Shown here one piece after another: positions 23,701-36,700 of a stretch of 64,000 nt of DNA. The stretch is from Zygnema cylindricum (lineage: Eukaryota; Streptophyta; Zygnematophyceae; Zygnematales; Zygnemataceae), in the NCBI GenBank assembly GCA_037447655.1, contig JBBHKE010002292.1:370315-434314 (forward strand), read 5' to 3'. Below the pieces are notes generated by a model. The model searched no databases. It was not told the origin of the DNA and saw only the letters and a list, made by a program, of their open reading frames with translations. The position numbers were made by a program, and so were the translations under genes. How positions within the stretch are numbered: position 1 is the stretch's first letter; each line of letters begins with the position of its first letter.

Positions 23701-26700
23701 ATATACGTTCCTCGAAAATTAAAACAAGAAAGCGAGGAGGGAGGGAAGAGAGTAATAGAGAGTGACAATGGAGGATAGAGCGATATAGGAAGATTTTGAA
23801 GAAACCTTTAAACTAGCATTCATACATTCTTTAAACAGGAAGGTGAATCAAGCAGCTTTCTTCACGCCAGACTGAGTGGCCATACTGGGGAATCATCCGG
23901 TCAATTTATTCGTGGAAATGTTAGTAAACATACATGTTTCTGAATAATGATACTCTTTTCCCATATATAAAAGCACAAACCACCGGAAATATACATTTGT
24001 CCACAGCAACATCCTTGAATGTCCTCTTCCTAACTGTGTTTAGGAAACACAAACCTGCTGTACAAAGGCGTTAGCTCGAGAAGTGATCCCCTGTGTGTCT
24101 ATAATATCATGTTGTTGAAGTACTGCAGAAGGGATTTCAAGAACTACCTGAATAGAATTGTCCCCTCCCAACATAATACCGAGCATCGGTGAACCAAGAA
24201 AAATTGCATCCAGGTCCATCCAAAAATTTGTGTATACGAGACAGAAGATGAGCTGGACCTGTCTAAACTTTTAGCATGCAGAAATGTTTGCATTTTGAGA
24301 CGGAAATTATCCTTAACATGAGGACTTCAGACAACTGTAACATGAACAACTTTTCAATTGAAGGGTGCTTGAGACTAGCTGAAAAACTTGTGACATGACA
24401 ACAAGAATAGCGTGGAACCACGCAGCCATATGATATATTTATCATACAATAGCAGGTAAATTCACTGACTACGTCAAATAATTATAACAATTACCACCGT
24501 ATCATCGTAAAATCTACACGAATCAAAAACAACATTGAACAACCATACAGAGACATAGGAAACCACTACAGCACGTGATATCAATATAACATACAATATA
24601 GCAACATTCCATACGAAAGAATACTAATCAACGTTAAATACTTGAAATTTCTCACAATCCTCACGGATCAGCAAACACAAGTTGTCAACAAAAATTGGTG
24701 CAGTCTCTAAAACCTTGCTGCTAACGTTCTTGCCTGTTTTCAACAGACGATTATGCTTTAGGTTCCAGAAATCATTTACTTCCACGAACATTCCAGCATT
24801 AATGTAGCAGTACACAATTTTCAGTGCTGATACATGACAAATGATATAAACTGAATCGAATCGTATTGACTATCTCATGAGACTATCATTTTGTTTCATC
24901 TACTATTACAGCACCAAAATAACTTTTTAACATGAATCTTACCTTGCGAGTCAGTCGCCACCGAGGCTCGCCATAAAGGCAATCATCATCAATTTCAAAG
25001 CGTGTTTCATGGAGTAGAAACTGCTTCACTTTCGCAACATGCTCGGTAAGTGCACTCTGGGTGGCACTATTGCATCTAGGAGTGAATAGTCGGACCTGTT
25101 CCACGAAACCGTGTCAGTAATTTTTTGCCGATTCATAAATACAAAAAGATAAATGGGCTTGCCATAATGAGAACAACCGCAATGACTCCAACCACAGAAT
25201 CGTGTGCAATCGCAATGTCAACAACTTAAGGAAAAAATGTTAAAGGCAAAACAGACAACGTCTGAGCCAACTGAAGGCAGATCTAAATTAGCTACAGAAC
25301 TTCAATAAAATGCATAAAAAAATAGCGGCAGAATTAAAGACCCTCACTTTTCCGAGGAGGCCTTTGAAACGTGGTGGGAGGGCAATATCGTGAAGTGAAA
25401 TATCTGTGAGAGGCGTCTTCGAATCTCTACCAATCATTGCCAAGGCTGTTTGCAACCACGCGGGTCTAATGCCTCCAGTTTCTGCCTTGTCTTCATTTCC
25501 TTCTTCTCCATTATCTTCCTCACATTTTACTGATTTCCACAACTGTGGACTGACTCCATCCTCCGTAGGACCACTGCCTGTTGTATCCTTATCTGTCTCA
25601 ATCTGTTTTCCTGCTTCTTTCCATGCCTTGACTACAGCTTTACTCAGCCTGTGGAAGTGGAAGGAGACAGAGAGAAAGAGACAGGGCAACAAAGAGAAGC
25701 GGGGGGATGAGTGAGAGGGTGAAGGATGCCACCTTTACCAGAAAGACTCAGATTGGCAGGGCAAAGTGGAGATCTCTTCATCGAAATCGCCAAACAATTC
25801 ACGAATTAAAAGTCGTTTAAGTGGAGCAAGTGGCCTGCAATAGTATCATGTGATTTAAATTATCAAGCATCCATGTTAAAAACTTACCCCCCCAAAAAAA
25901 TGATTCACCACCATCAAATAGTCTACAGATCACATGCTCTTTAAATTATGGTCAAAGACAACGCAAATTAAAGAAAAAAAAAATCAGACAGTTTACCTCA
26001 ACCTAGTCGCTCCTTGAAGATGCTAATCGGTGAACTACAATGCATAACCGCTTCTAGGGAAAAACTATTTTGAAGAAAAAAAAACCATTGGATGCTACAG
26101 TAGATATATAGAACTGACCTTTCTAGGAGGTTGAAAACTGTGGATTCACTCTCAAAATACTGTCGGACACAGAGGCGGGGACCATAGGAGCAGATGGTGG
26201 GAACCATAGTTGAGTCCAGGACACAACCTTCCTTGAGTAAAAAATAATCACCAAGATCCTCCTGTGCCCTTTCCTCATCCTGGAAATACCTCCAAAAAGA
26301 GCTCCCCTCCATAAGACTTTCAAAGAAAAATACAACTTCATATCCGAGATTACTACGCCAATTCACATTTGACACGTTTGACATGTTCTCCATATTTGAC
26401 CCGATTCTCGGCATATTTCATGTGTTTGATATATTTGACATATATGTCACGACACATTTGACACATTTGAATTCCATAACATATTTTACATACTTAAAAG
26501 ACTTTTAAACACTTTGCATTGTTTAGATACTTGACATTTTTAACATATTTGACAAAGCCAGCACATGACAATGAAACTTGCGAGAAGAAGCGGAAACAAC
26601 AACCATGAGGAGAAATGTGATTGATTCTCTATTGGCAGGTAAATGGACACATAAGAGATGGATAGAGAAGGATAGGTCAACAAGAAATACCTGTTTCAGA

Positions 26701-29700
26701 AAAGGTATTGGATATGACCGTTGGGTTAAAATAGAGCCTCCTGTTCCATCGCCAAGAACAAACTCCTGTGACGTGTCGCCTATTTCTAAAGTGTTGCTGT
26801 TGAGGACATCAAATACAAGTGCGGTGATAAAATCTCCGGGACCTGGTTTTGTAGAATCTATTACGACCTCATACCATTGGACATCGCATGGATAGAATAC
26901 CTTCACTCTATCGAATCTTTTCAACTGATGTAGCCATGATAAATCATGAGCTGACAGCTGTTGCTCTGTGTGTGGATCATGCAAACCAGGAGCTACAACC
27001 TCCACCTCCATCAGTTCAGTTTCTTCATCTTCTTGAAGGACATAGCGGGTGTAGACGGCCTCACTAGGGAGGCTTTGTTTCAGCAAAGTGTTAACCTGAA
27101 AAAAAAAGCAGCTTAACTTTCAAAATCAAAACGTGCTCAGCCTTAAGTATACATCATCTACTGTAATTTTATCTGGAAAACACTCTTCTGAACTATGTCT
27201 ACTTAATGTTTTTCCCAAACGAAAAGAAGAAATAGATAACAAAAAGATGGAGATAAAGGACCACACCAGATCCGAAAGCATCAGGCATATTTTTTTTTGG
27301 ATTTGTATCTTAGGAAAAAGACTTAGTAACCAAAAGAGTGAAGTTTTTCCCAATAAGCAACTCCCAAAAGCAAACTATATTGCGCCTCTTTTTGATAATC
27401 CGGGCTGATTGGCCTAGTAGTCCAAACAATTAAAAAAAAAAACTTCAAAACCTTTTAAACTGGGAAACTTGAGTTGCATGCAAATGTAGCCCTAAAACTG
27501 GTCGACAGCATTTTATATTCCAAATAAATGAACACAACCTTTACAAGTTTTTTTTCACAACCGGTTCAAAAACAGTTTCACATTATAACACCCTACACTA
27601 CATCTGCATCTCACGTCCAAGAGGACTTCCTAGCCCATACTCTATCCCCAATCAGATGTACAAAACATCTTTCTGACTGACATCCTCAAATGCTAAAAGA
27701 TACATGTAACAGAGGAATTACACTTCCAAAATGTACCATCATTTTGAGGGTAAAATTCCAGTTGTCATACACTTCATACAATTTTGGGATGACTACTTCA
27801 TATAGCTACTCAAAAAACTGAACAATTACACACACAACAAAATTTCGATAGTGTGATTCTCCTATAAGACTTCTCACAAGACTGAACCGAGACAATGACT
27901 CTCCATTCCTCCCAAAGTTAAATGATGACTTCACCAGTTTCGTTTTGCCGGTCCCAGAACTTCCCACAGCAGCAACTGCTGGTTTTCTTGCCCTTAACTG
28001 ACGTTCCACCTCAGCAATACATGTGTACGGTCCTTCTAAACCCTGTCTTGGTTTTTCCTTGAAACGACCTTCAATCTCCATATTGGTCTCTTCCTCCCCA
28101 TCACACCTGATTCCATGATACAATTTATGGGTGAGAAACATTTGAAGTACGGGAAACCAAATTAATGCCCATGCCCCACAGGAATACTCATTAAAAAAAA
28201 AGAACCTGAGCTTCTCCTTCTCTACATGTCAAATATGATAAAACTCCATCAATGCACTCTCTAGCCCGTTGAATTTCACAATTGAGGAAAACCTACATTA
28301 TAGCTTCACTTGAAATCTAACAATTTTTGCTGAAAAACTGAGAGGATACATATTTTGAGGTGGCTAATTCACAACAATAGACAAACAAAGAAATGTAGTA
28401 GAGACAATAAAAAAACAATAAAAAGACATTGCACAAATGCCAAGAATACCAGTACTCGTCGAAATTCCACCTCAAACATAACAAGGATGGAGAGAAGCAG
28501 TAGATTTGTGTAAACATGCTTCTTGACTATGCCTTTGACTGGGATGTATCAACATGTCAAAACAACATAACGGCCCATAAATATGCAAACATGCAAAGAC
28601 ATTTTTTTCCACATCTCTTGAGCAGAATTTGACATTCAATTGCAGCGATTGAAAACTCATTTTTAAAAGATAATGTAGAAATGAACAGACTTCCTTCACT
28701 TACATTTGCCCCAGAAAAAAAGATTTTTTTACATTGCTGGTGCAATACAAGCGCATCCACACATCTTCATGTCTTTAAGTGTCAAAGAGAGGGCTACCAA
28801 CATACCAATATAAAGCCGTGGAATGCAAACCTTTGTGTGAGTACAACAATATAATGTGTGTCAAACCCAATAAAAATAAAAGTCAAATTGACTCGATTGC
28901 TTCATATGAAAGAGAAGGCTTGGGAACATATGGGGTAAATACGTGAACATCAAATGCACATGTCCATGCATTGCTCCAACATGTAAGCAATACCTTTCTT
29001 CTGGGTCAAACGCCATATCGGCAAAATTAAGTCTGTTCATTTTAGTTTCTTCCTCAAGAAAATAGTTTTCAGTATGTGATTGTTGCATTTGTTTGTCACA
29101 TTTCTGCTTAACATTCAGATTAACACTTGCTAACTCCTTCCCTTCATGCAAAGGGTATGAAACACATACGGCGTAAAAACTTCGGTGCTTAGTAACTCCC
29201 GTGTTTTCTCAACAATGGGGAGGGCCATTTGCACAAGTTTCTGATGTTGTGCAAAATCCCCCACGGCTTCAAGATTCCATGAACGGATTCTCTCTAGGTC
29301 CTCCATATCTTGTTGCTCCGTTTCCATTTCAACATGTTCTTCTTCCACTTCAAGATCTGACATATCTTCCTGTACACCTCCAAGAGTCCCCGTTCCGTTC
29401 CATTCAACACATTACTGTCAGCATCAACCACTGCTTCTCCAGCAAGAAAACACACAAAGGATATCCTTCATTTTTGGACGGCATAAAGCAGAAAGAGCAG
29501 TATCATCTCTTGCTAAATCCTCCATTCGCTGGACAAGAAAAACATTACAGATGGTTATGCATTTTCTGCTTCAAGCATCTTAAATCCTCTGAGATTTCAC
29601 TCTGCTCTGAAGCTCAAACAAACTTACCTGGGTTTCTGCAGAGCCGAGATTATTGAGTGTCTTAGAATGTATAAAAGTTGATATTTGATACGGTGATTGT

Positions 29701-31280
29701 CTAGCAATGTCCAGGATCTTTGACGCATCCGGAAAGCTACGATTCTCGGCCACAGGAGCCTCCTGATTCTCTGTACAATGACTAACAGCCTGTTCAACTG
29801 GCTCTTTTTTCACAGCTACAATTTTCATGGGAATCCCTTCTCCATGTAGAGCTTCGCACTCATTCTCAGGCAATACAAACTGAGAACCTTGTAACGTGCT
29901 TGCAGATTTATTGTCATTTTGCGATCTTCCATTGCTGCTAATCAGCTTTACTGATGAAAGACAAGGAGCTTCTTTCTGCTCTGCTGTTCTTAATCGATAA
30001 GGTTCAGCTCTTACTGATTTATCCAAATAAATGTCTTCTGCCGCGTCCTTGTCCTTCTGATGAGATGAACTTTGGACACGGTGCTTTTGGAGGGCACCAC
30101 TGCTCTCTCTTCTCTCATTTGGAATATGACGGCAACTTTTGGCTCCATCACCATGACCATCATCTGAGTGATGGTATCTACCTCTCCGGTTTCTCCTCCC
30201 TTCACTCTCGTCGGAAGAACTTGCAGATCCCCGCTTTTTTTGTCTCCTTCGAGCTCGTGCAGTTGCATACTTGTCTCTATCATCAAATAATTGCCTCTCT
30301 CGAGAAGTACCTCGGCCTCTTTCTCTATCCCTTTTTCTGTCCTTGTCTCTCCTTGAACGTGACCTTGAGCGCGATCGAGAACAACTACGATGTCTCTGGC
30401 GTCGGTGGTAAGTCCTTGGTCTACTGCTTTCTGTTTTCTGTCGATGGTAATATGGAGACAGCGACTTGTTTGATCTAGTTAAGCTTTTACGTGTCCCTTC
30501 ATCACTCTTTCCATCATAGCTGTGGTCTGACACGGCAGGTCCTGTGTTTGGATTACCTCCATTCAAGAAAAGTCGTTCCTTTTCCTCCATCTTGTTCATG
30601 GTTTCTGGATTCAAAGTTGCACTGGACCCGGCCAAGGCACCAACCATATTCTCCTTTTTCTTTTCATCGCCGCCACACTCTCCTGATTCAACAGATAATT
30701 CTTTGTCTCCGTCCTTTTGTTCCTTTTCGAAATTTCTATCTTTCTCCCACCTCCTCTTTGATCGTTGCTCAGAAAGTTCCACTACATTTCTCTTGGCACC
30801 GCCACCGTCATAAGGAATGAGATAACCCTGCTGAGACGACCTCATGTCAGAAAGATTCCCCTGGACCCAGGGGGGAACATGTGGATTTACAAGGGGAATG
30901 CCTGTAGAGAGAGAGCCTCTCCATGAATTGTCCAACATGTAAGAGGAATGACCTTCACAACCGGGCGGAACATCTTCCCCGGGCGGACCTTCATCATCTT
31001 GTGGAACTCCTACCACTCGTGGAAGTTCATGGCTTTGTGAATAGTCAAAGCTAGGATGGTGGCCATAGGGAGGTCCACCATACCAGTCAGAGGAATTGTG
31101 CCTGTTAGGTGGTTCTTGCCAACTTGAATGGGGCCAAGGAGGCGTAAAACCAGGAGGGCCGAAGAAAACCGGAGGATGTAATCCTGGAGGAAAGTGTGGA
31201 GGATGGAATCCTGAAGGAAACTGTGGAGGATGGAATCCCGAAGGAAAGTGTGGAGGATGGAATCCTGGAGGGCGCCACAT
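12595..31280 (-). CDS. Giant RS-domain protein with dynamin/SLIP-GC-like GTPase region (27-exon model, ~2519 aa)
   Basis: Exons (high to low): 31280-29628, 29369-29181, 29136-28994, 28106-27935, 27095-26691, 26387-26119, 25834-25739, 25648-25348, 25095-24943, 24869-24642, 24258-24055, 23685-23599, 23362-23196, 22615-22294, 21928-21791, 21434-21162, 20839-20643, 19376-19181, 18874-18650, 18411-18319, 17957-17781, 17702-17643, 16785-16234, 15638-15085, 14052-13556, 13375-13293, 12720-12595. Reading frame is kept across all junctions; acceptors at 29136, 26387 and 22615 and the donor at 23196 are the weakest. Residues 3-45 are Pro/His-rich repeats and about 290-325 is an Arg/Ser-rich domain. A P-loop, AVGSSGTGKTKLVNTLL, spans an exon junction near residue 715. 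A G3-like IIDTQGI follows near 1255. The order (helical segment, P-loop, YEVVFFFES strand, DTQG) resembles SLIP-GC-type dynamin-family GTPases. A Tudor-like segment lies near 2150-2205. The RS domain suggests a nuclear, perhaps splicing-associated protein. The family call is from memory. Confidence 0.65.
14154..14746. repeat. (CCCCTC)n polypyrimidine microsatellite inside an intron
   Basis: About 545 bp of almost pure CCCCTC hexamers, with occasional CCCCCTC or CCCTC variants, grades into (TC)n at 14700-14746. It lies in the intron between exons 15638-15085 and 14052-13556 of the minus-strand gene, so the transcript carries (GAGGGG)n. Splice phase across the intron is intact. Long open frames through the tract encode only Gly/Glu/Arg repeats and are artefacts. 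Confidence 0.97.
18041..18237. mobile_element. TA-family MITE, ~200-bp class, within an intron
   Basis: It runs from CACCGCTCATCGTTATTAGC to CTAATAACGATGAGCGGTG, with TA at 18039-18040 and 18238-18239. It sits in the intron between exons 18411-18319 and 17957-17781 of the large gene without touching the splice sites. It is related to 58064-58241 and to the decayed copy ending at 40401. Confidence 0.9.
21655..21732. repeat. Purine-rich GGGAGA tract in an intron
   Basis: The plus strand is an almost uninterrupted run of GGGGAGAG-type words. It lies in the intron between exons 21928-21791 and 21434-21162 of the minus-strand gene, so the transcript has a pyrimidine tract here. Confidence 0.7.
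22985..23256 (-). repeat. Three tandem copies of a segment carrying an exon end and splice donor
   Basis: On the minus strand the block GTACAAGCTCAGGGTCTACC occurs in three diverged copies (about 23256-23193, 23150-23098, 23045-22985). Each is followed by a GTGAGT or GTGAGC donor-like sequence. The first copy is the probable end of exon 23362-23196; the others lie in the following intron. They may be duplicated alternative exon ends or decayed copies. The third copy retains an open frame (GFSIQAQDLPSVWRLLEG). Confidence 0.6.
26345..26560. repeat. Interspersed ATTTGACA-type repeats in an intron
   Basis: The word ATTTGACA, or a close variant such as GTTTGACA, recurs about eight times across an exon-intron boundary of the large gene. 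It blurs the acceptor of the exon that ends at 26119. I placed that acceptor at 26387 on phase alone. Confidence 0.5.
31157..31277 (-). repeat. 30-bp coding tandem repeat (Pro/His-rich decapeptide)
   Basis: Four in-frame copies of a 30-bp unit (plus strand GTGGAGGATGGAATCC...) encode GFHPPHFPSG-like decapeptides right after the start codon of the GTPase-like gene. The copies differ by one to three bases. The repeat number is likely to vary between individuals. Confidence 0.85.
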
Positions 31281-33734
31281 TTCCTGTCAATGTGGAACAA
31301 AGCAAACCATTTTGTACACAATTCAGCCAAGGCGCCATCTCGAAAAAAATCAAAACCAAAAACTGAAAGATGATCAATGCTCAAATCACGTACTTTCAGA
31401 CTGCCCCCGTGATGAACAAAACAGTCGAAACAGAATCTCAGATTGTGTGAATCTTCCTCTTGGCTGTCAAAATAGACCGTGTTAATTTGCAGCTATGAAT
31501 GACCTCTGCCAGCGAAATCGGATCCTGTACGAAGCTTGGAAACCATTTTGGATGCTTTAAAAGCATATTACGGGGGACAGCGTAGGCAAAGCATAATCGA
31601 ACAAAATCTATTCACCCAGTCAAAAAGAGTGCAAAAAGCATACAACACAAATGTGATTCCAAAACTATGTTTTCCGTGAAGGTCAGAAACAATATTGAAA
31701 GCAGATATAGTCATGAACCAAACAAAATAACCAAGCACAAAAAAACAAGACGACAGATGAAGCATCATTGTGAAACTTGAACCCGAGAAAAAATTAAGCG
31801 AAAACTAGTATTGTTAAAAAGACAACAAAATTCAATTTCTTGGTGGGCTTGACCATACATTAACCTCCAGCACAACAGTCACGAGTCCCTTCAAACTATG
31901 GATGCAATAATGTCAACCATGTCATGAACATAAAAAAATCATTCTATGGTTACATTCTTAGGAGTATTTATACTATCTTTCTACCTTTAACATTTCACAA
32001 ATAAACTATGATGCATGCTTCATCGTTCATTCTAGCCTTAGCATTCATAATGCATTGTACCAATGCCCATTGTCCTCCCTAATCATACATAAAGCATTAT
32101 CCGTAATTGTATGCATCAAACTATACAAAGGATATTACACGTCCATTATATAACAAAATCAAGACTTGAACAAGACATCCATCACTATCCAGCATCACAT
32201 TAAACAAGAGAAAAGAAAAAACAGGAAAGAATGAACAAATAACAATTCAGAAGCTCTTTAAAAATGTTAGGTAAGAGGCATACGTTCAGCAAAACAAAGT
32301 TTTTCTGCCTTCTCTGCTGAGGACAGTTTCCGTGAATAACTTTGAGCTTCAATTGTTCAAAGTTTTATTGAAGGCATGAATGAAAAAAATTAGATAAGAT
32401 TTATGGACACGAAAATAGAGAGAGCTATTTTTCGCCTTCATCTTGAAGCAATTTCCTACTTGTAGCGTAAAATTCAAAATTTTCGGTGTTGTACGAAAAT
32501 TAAGGGCATGAAGCACAAAATGACAAACAATCGAGATTATATATTTTTATCCACACTGTGAATTGACCTGTAACGAAGTTGTACATGTTGTCACATCACC
32601 ATCACTATCAATATAACCATCAGTTCACCACCACCAAAGTGCTGGTAGCGAGATTTACAAATATTGGTAATCTTCAATATCTTGTCATTTTGTGCTTCGT
32701 ACCGTTGTGTTTGCTTTTTGTCACCGACATTCTCTGTACTTTTATTAATGCATACCTACACAATGTACAAGAGTGTATGTAGGCTACAAAAAAGGTGAAA
32801 ATAGAAATGAGACTCGGTTGGCGGACACTTCGGAACACCCTACAAAGAATCTCTATACAAAAACTGTACCCTTCGAGGACACCCATTGCATCGCTCGTGA
32901 GTCGTGAGACATGAAGCATAGGATAGTACAGAAAAGTACTGTACTTGTAAGAAACCTAGTCTGTACTGTACTGTACACCGCCAATCGTTATTAGCGTGTA
33001 AGTTTTTTTAGCGTATAAAAATAATTACCGTGGTGTACGCTATTTAAGAATTTGAAAATTTTGGAAAAAATCATACATTCTAATTGTTTGGTTATGGTAA
33101 TTTGGATCTTTGAAAAAAAAAATGTCGGTCGCAAACATGCTTACACTAATATAGGTCTCCGTACAAAATCTGACAAATCGTACACAAATCGTACATTCAC
33201 ACGGTCGAAACGCGGCTGTCGGACGAATATGTGCGAGCGGGATTTTTTACGACATGGTTTTTTTTCCTTTTTAGAACGCACATTCTCATGCGTCCGCGGT
33301 TACTAAAACTAATTTATTGTACTTTTTAACATAAGAAGGTACATTTATGTACGGTATGACACTGACCGTACACCACTCTATTTAAGAGACAACGTACTGA
33401 AAATAACCCTAAACGATTTCTTCGAAAATCTGAAAATAACCCTAAATAGAATAAAGAAAAAAATAGAATGAACTACACTAATGGAGAATAAAAAAAAAAA
33501 AAAGCGGGACGGAATTAGCGTACACAACGCTAATAACGATTGGCGGTGTACTGTACTATACATATCGAACAGAGAAGTAATATGTACCTTTGTTTAAAAC
33601 GACCAGCCATCGCAATAATCGACTTTGAGATCGCGCTCGATTTCAATCGGGACGCAGCACGATCATAAGGCTGCAGGAACGAAAACGGGGGCTCGAACCG
33701 ACACTGTCCCTGCCTCTATCCAGTCCTCAAACGA
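31281..33734. promoter_or_regulatory. Divergent intergenic region between the two host genes
   Basis: The two host genes are transcribed away from each other across this 2.45-kb region, so it should hold both promoters and 5' UTRs. Possible upstream non-coding exons of the minus gene cannot be excluded: a TTGACAG acceptor-like sequence immediately precedes its ATG. No core promoter element could be placed with confidence. A 573-bp transposon copy (32976-33548) occupies the part nearest the plus-strand gene. Confidence 0.4.
32976..33548. mobile_element. TA-family element, 573-bp, in the divergent promoter region
   Basis: It runs from CACCGCCAATCGTTATTAGCG to CGCTAATAACGATTGGCGGTG, with TA at 32974-32975 and 33549-33550. 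It ends about 185 bp upstream of the start codon at 33735. The near-perfect ends indicate a fairly recent insertion. Confidence 0.9.
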
Positions 33735-36700
33735 ATGGCTTCCCCTTCTCTGTCTCTGCCGTCTCTCTCATCTCTGTCTTTTCGAACTCTAGCCCCGGCC
33801 TTATTTGCAGCACTAGCTGCTAGCCTATCTGGATTTATAATTCTAAACAGCTACACAAAGCTCTCCTCTAAATTTTCAAGCAGTTTTTTTGGCAACTTCA
33901 GGTATTCTAAATCTTCTCATGACCGAAATAGTTCCGGAAGCAGAGAAAGGAAGAGAGCATGCCATGAATTTTCAGAAAGCGAAGATGGAAGTAATAAAAC
34001 TGGAAGGGAGAAAGTAGTTGTGGAAGGACTCTTAGGATGTATTGGAAATACAAAACTTGTGCGGATCGAAAGTCTTTCAAAGGCAACTGGTTGCAATATT
34101 TTAGGGAAAGCGGAGTTTCTGAACCCTGGAGGAAGCATGAAGGATAGAGTTGCAAAACAGATCATTTTAGAGGTATGGAAATCACTCTGAAACCCTAACA
34201 ACTACACCTTTTCAAATTTTAGGACAGTCCTGCTTCCTTTGTTTGAAATTCCTGAGTGTGCAATGGTAAAGTTAATATTTCCGGTAAAATATGATCACAT
34301 GGAGGAGCTTGCCATCAGTATAAGCCGTAGGTTAGCTGTAACAAATTATATCATTCAATCGTTAGGTAGCAAAACCGAATTAAATTTTCAAAACCTTGAA
34401 CATGATTATGAGGAGGATGTGGTCCACACTACCTCAAGTGCATAACGACCTTTGGAATTTGCATTTTCTGTTTTTGGCCCTATCACCGTTCGTTATTAAT
34501 AGTGTGGCCCACATTAAATTTGTTTGTTGAAACCTTTACCTCTTCACTTGTGCTAATGTGGCTCGGGTCAGTTTGAATAAAAAAATTGTCTAATTCCAGC
34601 TTTTTTGGAGTGGTTTTATTGAGTTGTTTGAAACAAGAGTTGGCGACATGCCCAGTCGTGTAAATTTTTGTTCCCTCTTAGTACAATTTTGGAGTGTTTG
34701 CATTTGTACACAGAAGGGGTTTGGTAAACAAGCTACCTAATGCCACTCTTAGAGAAAAATCTTGAATGCTAGAGAGTGTGGTTCACACATCCCAGAAAAC
34801 CACGCCTATATGCATAGTATAGTTTCTTTTTAGTAATACTACAATTCTCTTCTTGTGAGTGTTGCACATGAATTAGTGTTAACCATCAATGAACATGGAG
34901 CATTGTGGAGAGAAGTAGGAAGAATATTGTGGATGCTCTCTTTGCTGGAAGACACATCACATGAAATAATTGGACAGCATAAATTTCAAAAGTAGTGTGG
35001 TAAGTGTTATAGACAGTCTGTTGTACACTTATTTTTAGAGACGCTTACAATAAACTTGTGTCTAAACTTAGGACGGCCTACATTATATGTAGTTGAAGTG
35101 TTCGTGACTGATTATGCTTTAAAACGAACTTCAAGGAAAAGGTTTTTGGGGGGTGGGGGAATTGCTGACGTTTTTCTTCTTCTGTTATTTTGAGCTGTTC
35201 TGCTCAATGTCGCCGAAATTTCCTTTGTTGTGATATATCAATATGTGATCTGGGCGATGGCGGCGTTGCGATAACTCAATTAGTGTGTGCCCGTGGTGGC
35301 TTGTGATGGCCTCAACATTTTTGGGCTTGCACATTAAAGTCGCGTGTATCCTTGGTACCATTCGTATATACATTTGTAGTATCATGCAGTAATGGCACAG
35401 ATTTGGTGCTGACTTATCGTATTGCCAAGTACTAGTACGAACGTGCATTTGTCCGTTTACATTGAATTAAAAATACTTGGTCACAAAGAAAACACTATAA
35501 TTTACCTTCTTCTCAGAACTAGTTGCTTTTATGACTTGATTTCTTGTCTTACTATTCACAATCCTTATGGTCACTAGCATTCCTCAGTCTGCTTGGGCTT
35601 GATGGGCAGTCTCACTATGCAACCTAATTATATTATATTTGTCTTTCGTTCCATCAGAACTCGAAAATCTTCCCCCTGGTTCTCTTTCTCTCACACTCTC
35701 CAACCATTCAATTGATATTGAACTGAAGGCATTTCTCGGAAAAATGTTATTTCAACTAAACTAATCACACATGGGAAGAAAGTAATGAAGTTGATTTTGA
35801 CCTATTTCTGTACATTTACAGGCGAAAATGGTCACAAGGTAACTGGGTATTTACTTGAACCTAACGGCACATCTGTCAAGGGTTGGGGAATTGATCCTGC
35901 GGCAGTGTGTCACTCCAAGGATTTTCCGTAAGTATTCAGGGAAGGAAAACAAACATTCAGCAATCCTGTGTATAGAAAGCAAAACGAGAATGAAGATATA
36001 GGTTAAAAATGTATGTTGTTTAACTATTCTATGTTGAATCTTTACTGCAGGCATATGCTTCTTGACATCCTTCTGATTGATCCGATCCCGAATTGATCTT
36101 ATCCGGCGACTTTTCTTTTCCGGCCTTTCAAATCCGGGCAGCATAGAAAACGTTTCTTAATCCCTCTTTCTCCTTTTCGTTTCTGGTTTTTTAAATCTAG
36201 GCAGCTTAGAGAAGTTTCTTCACTTACCTCTCTTTTTTCTTTTCTCTTTTTTTTCTTTTCCAGGCTTTGGAATCCGGGCAGCTTAAAAAAGGTGGCCTCA
36301 TTACCGAAGGCAGTGCAGGGAGCACTGGTGTCTCATTGGCTCTTGTGGCGAATGCGGTCGGCTGCAAATGTTATGTGGCGCTGCCCGATGATGTGGCGCA
36401 GGAAAAATCGCAAATCCTGGAGGCTCTCGGGGCAGAAGTAAAAAAAGTTCGACCGGTGAGCATAACTCATCGAGACCACTTTGTGAATGTGGCGAGAAGG
36501 AGGGCAGAAGAGGAGGACGCAAAACGGAAGGAGTGGTAGGTATGAGAGGGGGGAGGGAGAGAGGGAAGGGGAAGAGAGGAAGGAATGGAGGGGGGGAAGG
36601 GGGACATTTGTAAGGTTAAAAAACTATGTTATACTCTTGGCTTGGTTATCAAGTTTTGGGGTTTTCAAGTTAGAAGATAATGTTTTGTAGGTATTTTCTC

